A DNA stretch of 64,000 nucleotides from Mesorhizobium sp. dw_380 (GTDB lineage: Bacteria > Pseudomonadota > Alphaproteobacteria > Rhizobiales > Rhizobiaceae), in assembly GCF_018588885.1 (NCBI RefSeq), contig NZ_JAFFIW010000013.1:62001-126000 (forward strand). Reading direction: 5' to 3'. The position numbers and the translations under genes are program-made. Numbering within the stretch: position 1 is the stretch's first letter; each line of letters begins with the position of its first letter. This document shows, one piece after another, positions 49,775-57,616 of this stretch. A model generated the notes under the pieces. The model ran no database searches. It was not told the DNA's origin and saw only the letters and a list, made by a program, of their open reading frames with translations.

Positions 49775-50641
49775 TCAGACAGCAGTCAGGAACCCCAGGA
49801 TGAGCAGAGCCTGATCCAGCGTCATCAGCGATGGCGGGTCTCCCGCATCGATATTGTCGACAAGCCACAGATCGGGCCGTGCCAACCGCATGCGCTCGAT
49901 GGCCTGCCGGTCGATGGCCTGGCTGGCGCGGCCGTACATCAGCAGCGTAGGTGCGTCGATCTTGGCGGCGATCGGGAACAGATCGTATTCGCGGCCGGTC
50001 ATAGCCCCGAAATTTCCCGTAGTGGCCGGATCAAATGCAAGCCGGAAGCCATCCGGGCCGGTTGTGATCCTGTTCTCGATGTAGCGGTTGAACACCTTGT
50101 CCTCGATCGGCCGCACAACGTCGTTGGTGGCGCTCAGATAATTCTTGGCCGCCGCACGGGTCGGAAATGCAAGCGCGCTCTCTTTCAAAACCTCGTCTCT
50201 CATCGCGTCAACCTTGGGCCCACCAAGCATGGGCACATCGTTGAGAACGATTTTTGAAGCCTTGGAGCGGGTCATCTGCAGAAACAACAGCAGGATCGTG
50301 CCGCCCCACGAAGTGCCGATGAAGTGGTTCTCCGTACTCGCGAACTCGCCGAGCGCACGCAGGCATTTTGCGTAGACGTTGATGTCGTATCCTGAACCCA
50401 GATAAGCGCTGCGCCCGCGCCCCAGCAGGTCCGGGCAGATCACCAGGAAGCCGTTACGGCACAGGAAGGTGGCGAGGTAGTCGAAGTCGGCGCCATTGCC
50501 GGTGAAGGCATGCAGGCAGAAGACCGTCGCGCGCGGCGTGCCGGCAGGCCTCCAGATGCGCACGAACATTGCGGCATAGCGGTCATCCAGCCGGATGAGG
50601 ATCTCTTGCGTCAGCGCCTCAGCGGAGTCGACCGATTGCAT
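49775..50641 (-). CDS. alpha/beta hydrolase of the P450-sulfotransferase cluster
   Basis: The 288-residue protein has FCLHAFTGNGADFDYLA as oxyanion segment, a nucleophile elbow GTSWGG with Ser, and the probable acid near DLFPIAAKIDAPTLLMYGR. No clear late His motif of the usual GHxxH form is visible, since the C-terminus reads DAGDPPSLMTLDQALL; the catalytic His may be displaced or lacking. Its ATG overlaps the stop of the upstream gene by one base, so translation is probably coupled. A thioesterase or esterase role is inferred. Confidence 0.72.
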   Translation of the reverse strand: MQSVDSAEALTQEILIRLDDRYAAMFVRIWRPAGTPRATVFCLHAFTGNGADFDYLATFLCRNGFLVICPDLLGRGRSAYLGSGYDINVYAKCLRALGEFASTENHFIGTSWGGTILLLFLQMTRSKASKIVLNDVPMLGGPKVDAMRDEVLKESALAFPTRAAAKNYLSATNDVVRPIEDKVFNRYIENRITTGPDGFRLAFDPATTGNFGAMTGREYDLFPIAAKIDAPTLLMYGRASQAIDRQAIERMRLARPDLWLVDNIDAGDPPSLMTLDQALLILGFLTAV

Positions 50642-51072
50642 CAGAGGTCGCGCTTGCGGACGGCGCGCTTTACCGAGCCGCGATTGTCGATGAAGTCACG
50701 TTTCCAGAATACCGACTTGTCTAGGTTAATGAGCTTGGCTTTCTTGATCATCGGTAGGATGTGGGATGAGGACCTTGTCGCCAGCACCGTCACCGCGGTG
50801 GCATCGCCCCCAGGGAAGGGATTGAGTGGCCCGCCATTCGTCGCCCAGGCTTCGGCTATCTCACGGCTGGTCTGGATCCAGCCGACATAGGCGACGATTA
50901 CGTCGTCGATCGAGCCGATCATGTGCGTCTGCTGATCCAATTGAAAACGCAGTGTCTTCACCATCAGGCCGAACTCATAGCCGTCGAAAGGCGGATAGTG
51001 CGCAATAAAGTTGCAGACGAGCCCGAGCGAAACCGGATTGCTCGGAACGTGGGAAAACAGAAGGCTGCTCAT
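50641..51072 (-). CDS. possible HlyC-like/GNAT-fold acyltransferase
   Basis: The 143-residue protein opens MSSLLFSHVPSNPVSLGLVCN. The stretch LDQQTHMIGSIDDVIVAYVGWIQTS resembles the central strand pair of RTX-toxin-activating lysine acyltransferases (pattern Q-x5-D-x-x-AY-x-x-W). The C-terminus FIDNRGSVKRAVRKR resembles their basic end. The catalytic His of HlyC is not evident at the expected place. It is the first gene of a tight three-gene reverse operon. An unrelated small protein cannot be excluded. Confidence 0.4.
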   Translation of the reverse strand: MSSLLFSHVPSNPVSLGLVCNFIAHYPPFDGYEFGLMVKTLRFQLDQQTHMIGSIDDVIVAYVGWIQTSREIAEAWATNGGPLNPFPGGDATAVTVLATRSSSHILPMIKKAKLINLDKSVFWKRDFIDNRGSVKRAVRKRDL

Positions 51073-51270
51073 GTCGAGATTTTATTGACCCCGCCCGACC
51101 CAGATCATAACGATCAATCCGTACTCGCCACGAAACACGAACACAATCGGAATTACCGGACTGCCGTGGCTGATCACGCCGCATGTCCAACCGCATAATA
51201 TCACAGGCTCGGATGCATCCGAATCACCGCGCTAAGCAGCGGTTGCCGAAGAGAAGCAGGAGAACCCAGA

Positions 51271-52152
51271 ATGGCCGAAGACAGTCCTTTCACCGTCGAC
51301 GCGGACTGGCTGCAGGGGCGCCTGGGCGAGCCTGGTCTGACGATCATAGACGCGTCCTGGTACCTGCCGGCGCAAAAGCGCGACGCGCGCGCCGAGTATA
51401 ACGCAGCCCACATCCCAGGCGCCCGTTTCCTGGATCAGGATGCCGTATCGGATCCCGACGCTGCTTTGCCGCACACGCTGCCGTCACCGCAGCATTTTGC
51501 CCAATATGTCGGTGCCATGGGCGTCTCGGCCGACGACACCATCGTCGTCTATGATGGACCAGGCTTCTTTTCGGCTCCGCGCGCATGGTGGATGTTCCGG
51601 ATCATGGGTGTCTTCCAGACCTATATTCTGGACGGCGGTTTCGACGGCTGGAAAGCGGCCGGCCGGCCGGTAACGGCCGAACCGACGAAAATCGCGCCAA
51701 GCGTATTCCACGCCAATTTCGACGCCGGTCGCGTCGCCAGCCTCGCCGACATGCGCCGGATCGTCGAGACCGGCGCCAGCCAGATCGCCGATGCCCGCGG
51801 ACCGGGCCGCTTTACCGGCGCCGAACCTGAGCCTCGCCCGGGTATCCGCTCCGGTCACATGCCGGGCGCGCGCAATGTGCCGTACTCCGCACTGTCGGAA
51901 AACGGCATGCTGCTGTCGAAGGACCGTTTGCGCAAGGTGATCGAGGAGGCCGGCATTGACCTGTCGAAGCCTGTCGTCACATCTTGCGGCTCCGGTGTCA
52001 CCGCCGCGGTGATCACCCTGGCGCTGGAGACGCTTGGCCACACCGACAACAGGCTCTATGACGGCTCATGGACCGAGTGGGGCGGGCTCTCCGACACGCC
52101 TGTCGCGACGGGCCCTGCGATGACCGGCCCCATGACGACCGGCAAGGAATGA
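51271..52152 (+). CDS. sseA: 3-mercaptopyruvate sulfurtransferase
   Basis: The enzyme moves sulfur from 3-mercaptopyruvate to thiol acceptors or cyanide. The 293-residue protein has two rhodanese domains: an inactive N-terminal one (LTIIDASWYLPAQKRDARAEYN) and a C-terminal one with active-site Cys239 in SCGSGVTA, the CGSGVT form that separates mercaptopyruvate sulfurtransferases from thiosulfate sulfurtransferases. GAAGCAGGAGA precedes the start. The next gene begins within or just after its stop. Confidence 0.92.
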   Translation: MAEDSPFTVDADWLQGRLGEPGLTIIDASWYLPAQKRDARAEYNAAHIPGARFLDQDAVSDPDAALPHTLPSPQHFAQYVGAMGVSADDTIVVYDGPGFFSAPRAWWMFRIMGVFQTYILDGGFDGWKAAGRPVTAEPTKIAPSVFHANFDAGRVASLADMRRIVETGASQIADARGPGRFTGAEPEPRPGIRSGHMPGARNVPYSALSENGMLLSKDRLRKVIEEAGIDLSKPVVTSCGSGVTAAVITLALETLGHTDNRLYDGSWTEWGGLSDTPVATGPAMTGPMTTGKE

Positions 52153-52157
52153 CTACG

Positions 52158-52721
52158 ATGGAAAACGGCGTGTTGCAGGACATTGAAGTCACCGTGACTT
52201 TTCTCGAAATGCATGCCCCTCCCGCCGCCTCGCCGCCAATGCCCTACAACCGTCAGGTCGCGCTGCTGAAAACCAGGGACATTCCCTTGCATTTTTACCG
52301 CTACTTGATGGACCGGGTGGGGCGCAAATGGCACTGGGTGAATGTTCTCAGGCTGAATGATGAGGAGCTTGCGGCCGGTATCCACCGTGAGGATCGCGAC
52401 ATCAGGGTACTCTATCTCGATGGCGCGCCGGCCGGCTTCTTCGATCTCAAGCCGCATCTGCCGGAGGAAGTCGAACTTGCCTATTTCGGCATGATGGAGC
52501 ATGCCACCGGGCAGGGCATTGGCCGCTGGTTCCTGGGCTCGGCGATCGCCGCCGCGTGGTCGTACGGACCAAAACGGGTGACGGTGCAGACCTGTACGCT
52601 CGACCATCCGGCGGCTCTGCCGCTCTACCAGAAGCTCGGTTTCAAGCCGGTCGCGCAGAAGAAGGAAACGGTACACCCGCTGCCTTTCGCAGAGCGCTCG
52701 GCCAGCGTCATGCGGCCGTGA
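52158..52721 (+). CDS. GNAT-family N-acetyltransferase
   Basis: The ATG at 52158 has AAGGA nine bases upstream and gives 187 residues; an ATG at 52149 is also possible. The acetyl-CoA loop is GQGIGRWFLGSAIAAAW (about residues 118-134), followed by TVQTCTLDHPAALPLYQKLGF, the usual motif B. The acceptor is unknown. It appears cotranscribed with sseA. Confidence 0.85.
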   Translation: MENGVLQDIEVTVTFLEMHAPPAASPPMPYNRQVALLKTRDIPLHFYRYLMDRVGRKWHWVNVLRLNDEELAAGIHREDRDIRVLYLDGAPAGFFDLKPHLPEEVELAYFGMMEHATGQGIGRWFLGSAIAAAWSYGPKRVTVQTCTLDHPAALPLYQKLGFKPVAQKKETVHPLPFAERSASVMRP

Positions 52722-52827
52722 CCACGGCTACCAATATCCGGTCGGTGCTTCGGCACTTGGCATGAATCGGGTGGGAAGCGTCAGCCCGTGCCTATAATTT
52801 CCGGTCGACGACACCGGAGATTTCACC

Positions 52828-53340
52828 ATGACCATCCAGTTCAAGGCTCTGCCGACCGAAAATGTCAGAGCGCTGCAGCGCGGCGGACCTGATGCCTACG
52901 GCCACACGCCCGAGCGCAGGATTTCCGATGGCGACGGCATGCCTTGCCGTCATTGTCTGAAGAACATTGCAGCCGGCGATGCCTACCTCACTCTGGCTTA
53001 CCGGCCGTTTCCGAACCTTCAGCCCTATGCCGAAACCGGCCCGATCTTCCTGCACGCCGAGGAATGCGAGCGTGCCGCCGAGATCCAGGCGCTTCCCGAG
53101 ATTCTCGAAAGTCCGGACTATATCGTGCGCGGCTATGGCAGGGACGACCGTATCGTCTACGGCAGCGGCGGTGTCATCCCGACCGAGGCAATTGCTAAGC
53201 GGGCCGAGACACTGTTCGAACGCGACGACATCGCCTATGTGCATGTCCGCTCGGCCCGCAACAACTGCTACCAGTGTCGGATCGAACGGCCTGAGCCGAA
53301 AAATGCAGGCAGGAACCCTGTCGTACTCCCGTCGCATTGA
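52828..53340 (+). CDS. DUF1203 family protein
   Basis: The 170-residue soluble protein starts MTIQFKALPTENVRALQRGG and has the DUF1203 signatures DGDGMPCRHCLKNIAAGDAYL, FPNLQPYAETGPIFLHAEEC and YVHVRSARNNCYQCRIER. Two CxxC-like pairs and a late Cys could bind metal. The function of the family is unknown. A tandem repeat with terminators begins 42 bases after the stop. Confidence 0.85.
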   Translation: MTIQFKALPTENVRALQRGGPDAYGHTPERRISDGDGMPCRHCLKNIAAGDAYLTLAYRPFPNLQPYAETGPIFLHAEECERAAEIQALPEILESPDYIVRGYGRDDRIVYGSGGVIPTEAIAKRAETLFERDDIAYVHVRSARNNCYQCRIERPEPKNAGRNPVVLPSH

Positions 53341-53382
53341 CGCTGTAAAAGGCAATTGTCGATCGATTGGCCGACCGCGGAT

Positions 53383-53581
53383 GAACCGGCGGCAATCTCG
53401 ACATCGAGGAAGCGGGGCTTTGGCTCCGCTTTTTTGTTGGCTGCGCTTTGCGCGCAAAGAAAAAACCCGCCGGTGTGAACCGGCGGCAATCTCGACGTCG
53501 AGGAAGCGGGGCTTTGGCTCCGCTTTTTTGTTGCCTGCGCTTTGCGCGCAAAGAAAAAACCCGCCGGTGTGAACCGGCGGG
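53383..53581. repeat. 94-bp tandem direct repeat carrying terminators in both directions
   Basis: Two complete 94-bp units, 53383-53476 and 53477-53570, differ at only two positions, and a third copy is cut off after about 10 bases. Each unit holds a forward terminator (AGCGGGGC/GCTCCGCT then T-run, at 53411-53435 and 53505-53529), a perfect 14-bp palindrome CTTTGCGCGCAAAG (53446-53459 and +94), and the left part of a reverse terminator. It fills the convergent spacer between the DUF1203 and ald genes. Confidence 0.92.
53554..53581 (-). terminator. intrinsic terminator of ald
   Basis: On the reverse strand CCCGCCGG pairs with CCGGCGGG around a six-base loop (53581-53560), and a T-run follows to about 53554. 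A second copy of the same structure, one repeat unit further on, lies at about 53460-53487. Confidence 0.85.
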
Positions 53582-53614
53582 CGAGACTGAAGAAGCTCTT
53601 GGTTTCTGTTGAAG

Positions 53615-54730
53615 TCAGGCGGCCAGCACAGCCTTCGGCTCGACCAGATCGTAGCCGAGCGCTTCTGCAACCGCACGGTTGGTGATCTTGCCCTTGTGGA
53701 CATTGAGGCCGTTGCGCAGGTGGTGGTCGTCGACCAGCGCCTTCAGGCCCTTGTCGGCGAGCTGCAGGCCGTAGTGCAGGGTCGCATTGTTGAGGGCATG
53801 GGCCGAGGTGACCGGCACAGCACCTGGCATGTTGGCGACGCAATAGTGGATAACGCCGTCGACTTCGTAAGTGGGCTCGGCGTGAGTTGTCGCATGCGAG
53901 GTCTCGAAGCAACCGCCCTGGTCGATGGCGACGTCGACCAGCACCGAGCCCTTCTTCATGCCGGACAGCATTTCGCGGGTGACGAGCTTGGGTGCTGCCG
54001 CGCCCGGGATCAGCACGGCGCCGACGACGATGTCGGCCGAGAAGCATTCTTCCTCGAGCGCCTCGACGGTCGAATAGCGGGTGTGCACACGGCCGGCGAA
54101 AAGGTCGTCGAGCTGACGCAGCCGTGGGATCGAGCGGTCGATGATGGTGACGTCGGCGCCAAGACCGACGGCCATGCGGGCGGCATGCAGGCCTACGACG
54201 CCACCGCCAAGCACGGTGACCTTGCCGGGCAGCACGCCAGGCACGCCGCCGAGCAGCACGCCTCGGCCGCCATTGGCCTTCTGCAGCGCCGTGGCGCCGG
54301 CCTGGATCGACAGGCGGCCGGCGACTTCCGACATCGGCGCCAGGAGCGGCAGGCCGCCACGATCGTCGGTCACGGTTTCGTAGGCGATTGCCGTCACGCC
54401 GGAAGCGAGCAGGCCCTTAGTCTGCTCCGGATCCGGAGCCAAGTGAAGATAGGTGTAGAGGATCTGGCCATCACGCAGCTGGACCCATTCATTTGGCTGC
54501 GGCTCCTTAACCTTGACGATCATGTCCGACTTGGCGAACACGTCGGCGGCGGTCTTGGCGATGGTGGCGCCGGCAGCGCGGTAGGCGTTGTCATCGGCGC
54601 CGATCCCGGCACCGGCACCGGCCTCGACCAGCACTTCGTGGCCATGGGCGACATATTCGCGAACCGAGCCGGGCGTGAGGCCGACACGGTATTCGTGGTT
54701 CTTGATTTCCTTGGGGCAGCCGACGCGCAT
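53615..54730 (-). CDS. ald: alanine dehydrogenase
   Basis: The enzyme interconverts L-alanine with pyruvate, ammonia and NADH. The 371-residue protein begins [20 protein letters not shown], with the substrate Arg and Lys of the family. It has [18 protein letters not shown] and the NAD-binding loop [22 protein letters not shown] (about residues 168-189). The C-terminal [16 protein letters not shown] is typical. It is divergent from an Lrp-type gene, the usual arrangement for an ald regulated by its own AldR. Confidence 0.95.
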   Translation of the reverse strand: MRVGCPKEIKNHEYRVGLTPGSVREYVAHGHEVLVEAGAGAGIGADDNAYRAAGATIAKTAADVFAKSDMIVKVKEPQPNEWVQLRDGQILYTYLHLAPDPEQTKGLLASGVTAIAYETVTDDRGGLPLLAPMSEVAGRLSIQAGATALQKANGGRGVLLGGVPGVLPGKVTVLGGGVVGLHAARMAVGLGADVTIIDRSIPRLRQLDDLFAGRVHTRYSTVEALEEECFSADIVVGAVLIPGAAAPKLVTREMLSGMKKGSVLVDVAIDQGGCFETSHATTHAEPTYEVDGVIHYCVANMPGAVPVTSAHALNNATLHYGLQLADKGLKALVDDHHLRNGLNVHKGKITNRAVAEALGYDLVEPKAVLAA

Positions 54731-54851
54731 TTTTCTTCTCCTGATCCGGCCCTTTCGGGCTCACTCCCTGTATTGTCGCAGTGAACCATGAATCGGCGCG
54801 CAAGTGTTTGCGAATGCGCTTGCGCGGGCGGGCAGCTTTCGATAATCGTTG

Positions 54852-54883
54852 CGTGAAATAGCCACTTTTTCGCAGGATTCACG
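54852..54883. promoter_or_regulatory. candidate operator between ald and the Lrp-type gene
   Basis: CGTGAA (54852-54857) and TTCACG (54878-54883) form a perfect inverted repeat 20 bases apart, with the A+T-rich ACTTTTTCGC between. The site overlaps the probable leader of the regulator gene and lies about 120 bases upstream of ald. Confidence 0.4.
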
Positions 54884-54887
54884 AAAA

Positions 54888-55361
54888 ATGCCGCTCGACA
54901 GGATTGATATCGCCATTCTCGAGGCTTTGCAGAAGGATGGCAGGATACCCAATGCGGCACTTGCGGAAAAGGTCGGCCTGTCGCAGTCGGCCTGTTCGCG
55001 CCGGCTCGACAATCTCGAGAAATCCGGGACCATTCGCGGCTACCACGCCCGGTTATCCAACGCAGCGCTCGGTCATCAGATGACCGCGATCGTGCATATA
55101 TCGCTGTCGGGCCAGTTCGAGAAGACGCTGTCGGATTTCGAGGCGGCGATCAAGCGTTGCCCCAACGTGCTGTCCTGCCACCTGATGTCGGGCGAATACG
55201 ACTACATCCTGCGCATCGCGGCAAAAGACCTCGTCGACTACGAGCGCATCCACAAGGAGTGGCTGTCGGCGATGCCGCATGTCACCAAGATCAATTCGTC
55301 ATTCGCCTTGCGCGAAATCGTCGACCGGACCGCCATGGGCATGAAGCCGGAAATGGCTTAG
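54888..55361 (+). CDS. Lrp/AsnC-family regulator, probably of ald
   Basis: The ATG at 54888 gives MPLDRIDIAILEALQKDGRI and 157 residues, the family length; an upstream start at 54849 would cover the operator-like repeat. The helix-turn-helix lies at about residues 5-45 (NAALAEKVGLSQSACSRRLDNLEKSG), and the RAM effector domain follows (MSGEYDYILRIAAKDLVDYERI). Divergence from ald suggests an AldR-type activator responding to alanine; this is inference from context. Confidence 0.9.
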   Translation: MPLDRIDIAILEALQKDGRIPNAALAEKVGLSQSACSRRLDNLEKSGTIRGYHARLSNAALGHQMTAIVHISLSGQFEKTLSDFEAAIKRCPNVLSCHLMSGEYDYILRIAAKDLVDYERIHKEWLSAMPHVTKINSSFALREIVDRTAMGMKPEMA

Positions 55362-55364
55362 CAG

Positions 55365-56027
55365 CTAGCTGGCTTTGAATGCCTCCGTCACGATCCGATC
55401 CATCGGAATGTCGTGCGGCTGCGGATAGATGGTGACGATGCGCTGCAGATCGTAGCCGACGCCGATGACCAGCGGTTTGAACGGCATGGCGGCCAGCGTG
55501 CGGTCGAAGAAGCCGCCGCCATAGCCCAGGCGATAGTTCGCCGGGTCGATGCCGACGATCGGCGAGATGACGATATCAGGCAGCACCGGATCGCCCTCGG
55601 CTGGGATCGGGATGTTCCAGACGCCCTTTTCCAGCCGGTCGCCGGATTTGTAGGCGCGAAAGATCAGCGGCTGCCCTTTCTCGACGACGATGGGCAGCGC
55701 GGTGCGGCCGCCTCGCTCATTGACGGATGCCATCCATGGCCGCAAGTCCGGCTCGCCGCGAAACGGCCAGTAGAGGCTGACCATGCGGCCAGCGATCTCG
55801 CCGATGACCGCGTCAAGCCCATCCGCAATGCGTTGCGACATCGCCGTTCGAGTGTCGGCGGAAACAGTCAGCCGAGCGCCTATCAGCCGTTCGCGCTCGG
55901 CCTTGCGCCAGCGCCTCACATCGGTCCAGTCGCTCAAAGGGGCCCGGAATTCGGGATCGAGCTCGTGCATGAAGCAGGGTGGCGAAGAATACTGCGCCGG
56001 ACCCTGGTCGTCATGATCGTCGGCCAT
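55365..56027 (-). CDS. 5-formyltetrahydrofolate cyclo-ligase
   Basis: The enzyme converts 5-formyl-THF to 5,10-methenyl-THF with ATP. The 220-residue protein has an early basic segment WRKAERERLIGARL, SLYWPFRGEPDLRPWM, and the diagnostic loop LGYGGGFFDRTLA near residue 165, where family members have GYGGGYYD. An N-terminal stretch of about 20 residues before MHELDPEF may or may not be translated. It converges on the Lrp-type gene with three bases between them. Confidence 0.9.
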   Translation of the reverse strand: MADDHDDQGPAQYSSPPCFMHELDPEFRAPLSDWTDVRRWRKAERERLIGARLTVSADTRTAMSQRIADGLDAVIGEIAGRMVSLYWPFRGEPDLRPWMASVNERGGRTALPIVVEKGQPLIFRAYKSGDRLEKGVWNIPIPAEGDPVLPDIVISPIVGIDPANYRLGYGGGFFDRTLAAMPFKPLVIGVGYDLQRIVTIYPQPHDIPMDRIVTEAFKAS

Positions 56028-56198
56028 GCCTCACCTCATCTTGCTGTTACGTCGAAACTATACCTTGGGATGGAGGGCGGCATGTGCATACACGACACTT
56101 GGCGGCGAGTCCCGGTCAGTCACACGCGGACTGGCATTGTTGCATTGCACAAAAACACCTACATCGAAGTCGGCGAATTGTTCGCCTTGGTGAACGAC

Positions 56199-57464
56199 AT
56201 GGACGAAGCCAGACATCACGTGGTCGTTGTCGGCGCGGGTTTCGGCGGCCTCGAATTCACCCGTGCGCTGGCTGGTGCACCGGTGCGCATCACCATGATC
56301 GACAAGCGCAACCATCATCTTTTCCAGCCGCTGCTCTATCAGGTGGCGACGACGGCGCTGGCGACCTCCGAGGTCGCCTGGCCGATCCGCCATCTCTTGC
56401 GCAAGCGCAAGGACGTGACGACGCTGCTGGCCAATGTCGCCGGCGTCGACCGTGCCGGCAAACGCGTGCTGCTCGATGACGGCGGTGCCGTCACCTATGA
56501 CACGCTGGTGCTCGCCACCGGTGCCCGCCACGCCTATTTCGGTCACGACGAATGGGAGCCGTTCGCGCCAGGCCTGAAGACGCTGGAGGACGCCACCACC
56601 ATTCGGCGCCGCATTCTGCTCGCCTTCGAACAGGCCGAGCGGGAGACCGATCCCGCCAAACGCCAGGCGCTGCTGACCATCGCGATCGTCGGCGGTGGGC
56701 CGACGGGCGTGGAACTGGCCGGCACCATCGTCGAGTTGGCGCACGACACATTGCTCGGCGAGTTCCGCAACATCGATACACGCGAAACGCGCGTGGTGCT
56801 GATCGAGGCCGGCGACCGCATCCTGGCCAATTTCGCGCCGAAACTCTCCGACTATGCCGGGAAGGCACTCGATCGGCTTGGCGTCACGGTTGAACTCGGG
56901 CGGGCTGTCACACGCTGCGACGCCGACGGCGTCGTCTTTGGCGACAAGCAGCTACAGGCGAGAACAATCCTGTGGGCGGCCGGCGTCGCCGCCTCGCCAG
57001 CCGCCGAATGGCTGGGAGCGAAGGCGGACCGCGCGGGCAGGGTGCTTGTCGAGCCTGACCTCAGCGTGCCGGGCAGCCCGGAGATTTTTGTCATCGGCGA
57101 CGCCGCCCTCGTGCTGCGGCCCGATGGACGGCCGGTACCCGGCGTGGCGCCTTCAGCCAAGCAAGAGGGACGACATGTTGCGGCCACCATCAAGGCCAGG
57201 CTTGATGGTGACACGGCCGCGCGTCCTTTCCACTACAGTCATGCCGGCGATCTGGCGACGATCGGCAAACGCGCCGCCGCGATCGATTTCGGCTGGATCA
57301 AGCTCACGGGCTGGCTCGCCTGGTGGCTGTGGGGAATTGCGCACATCTATTTCCTGATCGGCTTCCGCAACCGGCTTGCGGTTTCCCTGAGTTGGCTATG
57401 GATCTACGTCACAGGCCAGCGCAGTGCGCGCCTCATCACTCAGGGCGACGACGACAAGGGCTGA
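56199..57464 (+). CDS. ndh: type II NADH dehydrogenase (NDH-2)
   Basis: NDH-2 passes electrons from NADH to quinone without pumping protons. The ATG at 56199 gives MDEARHHVVVVGAGFGGLEF and 421 residues, the normal length; the frame is open far upstream on chance. The FAD loop GAGFGG lies at about residues 12-17, the NADH loop IVGGGPTGVELAG at about 163-175, and FVIGDAALV closes the FAD site. The C-terminal WLAWWLWGIAHIYFLIGFRNR is the usual membrane-associating segment. Confidence 0.92.
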   Translation: MDEARHHVVVVGAGFGGLEFTRALAGAPVRITMIDKRNHHLFQPLLYQVATTALATSEVAWPIRHLLRKRKDVTTLLANVAGVDRAGKRVLLDDGGAVTYDTLVLATGARHAYFGHDEWEPFAPGLKTLEDATTIRRRILLAFEQAERETDPAKRQALLTIAIVGGGPTGVELAGTIVELAHDTLLGEFRNIDTRETRVVLIEAGDRILANFAPKLSDYAGKALDRLGVTVELGRAVTRCDADGVVFGDKQLQARTILWAAGVAASPAAEWLGAKADRAGRVLVEPDLSVPGSPEIFVIGDAALVLRPDGRPVPGVAPSAKQEGRHVAATIKARLDGDTAARPFHYSHAGDLATIGKRAAAIDFGWIKLTGWLAWWLWGIAHIYFLIGFRNRLAVSLSWLWIYVTGQRSARLITQGDDDKG

Positions 57465-57616
57465 TCTTCTTCGCCCACGCACGTTCATCCGCGCGTCATC
57501 TGTTGCTGATCGACTGACGTTCCGATCCGCGCGACTTCTTGAATGGACTCAGGTCGGTTTCAGCGCGAAGTTCGCTTCTGGGCACGGCTTGTCACGTCGT
57601 TGAAGTAGGAGGAAAC

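Noticed and set aside
53383..53581. CRISPR-like repeat array
   Set aside because: The unit is a contiguous 94-bp duplication with no variable spacers and contains terminators; no cas genes lie nearby.
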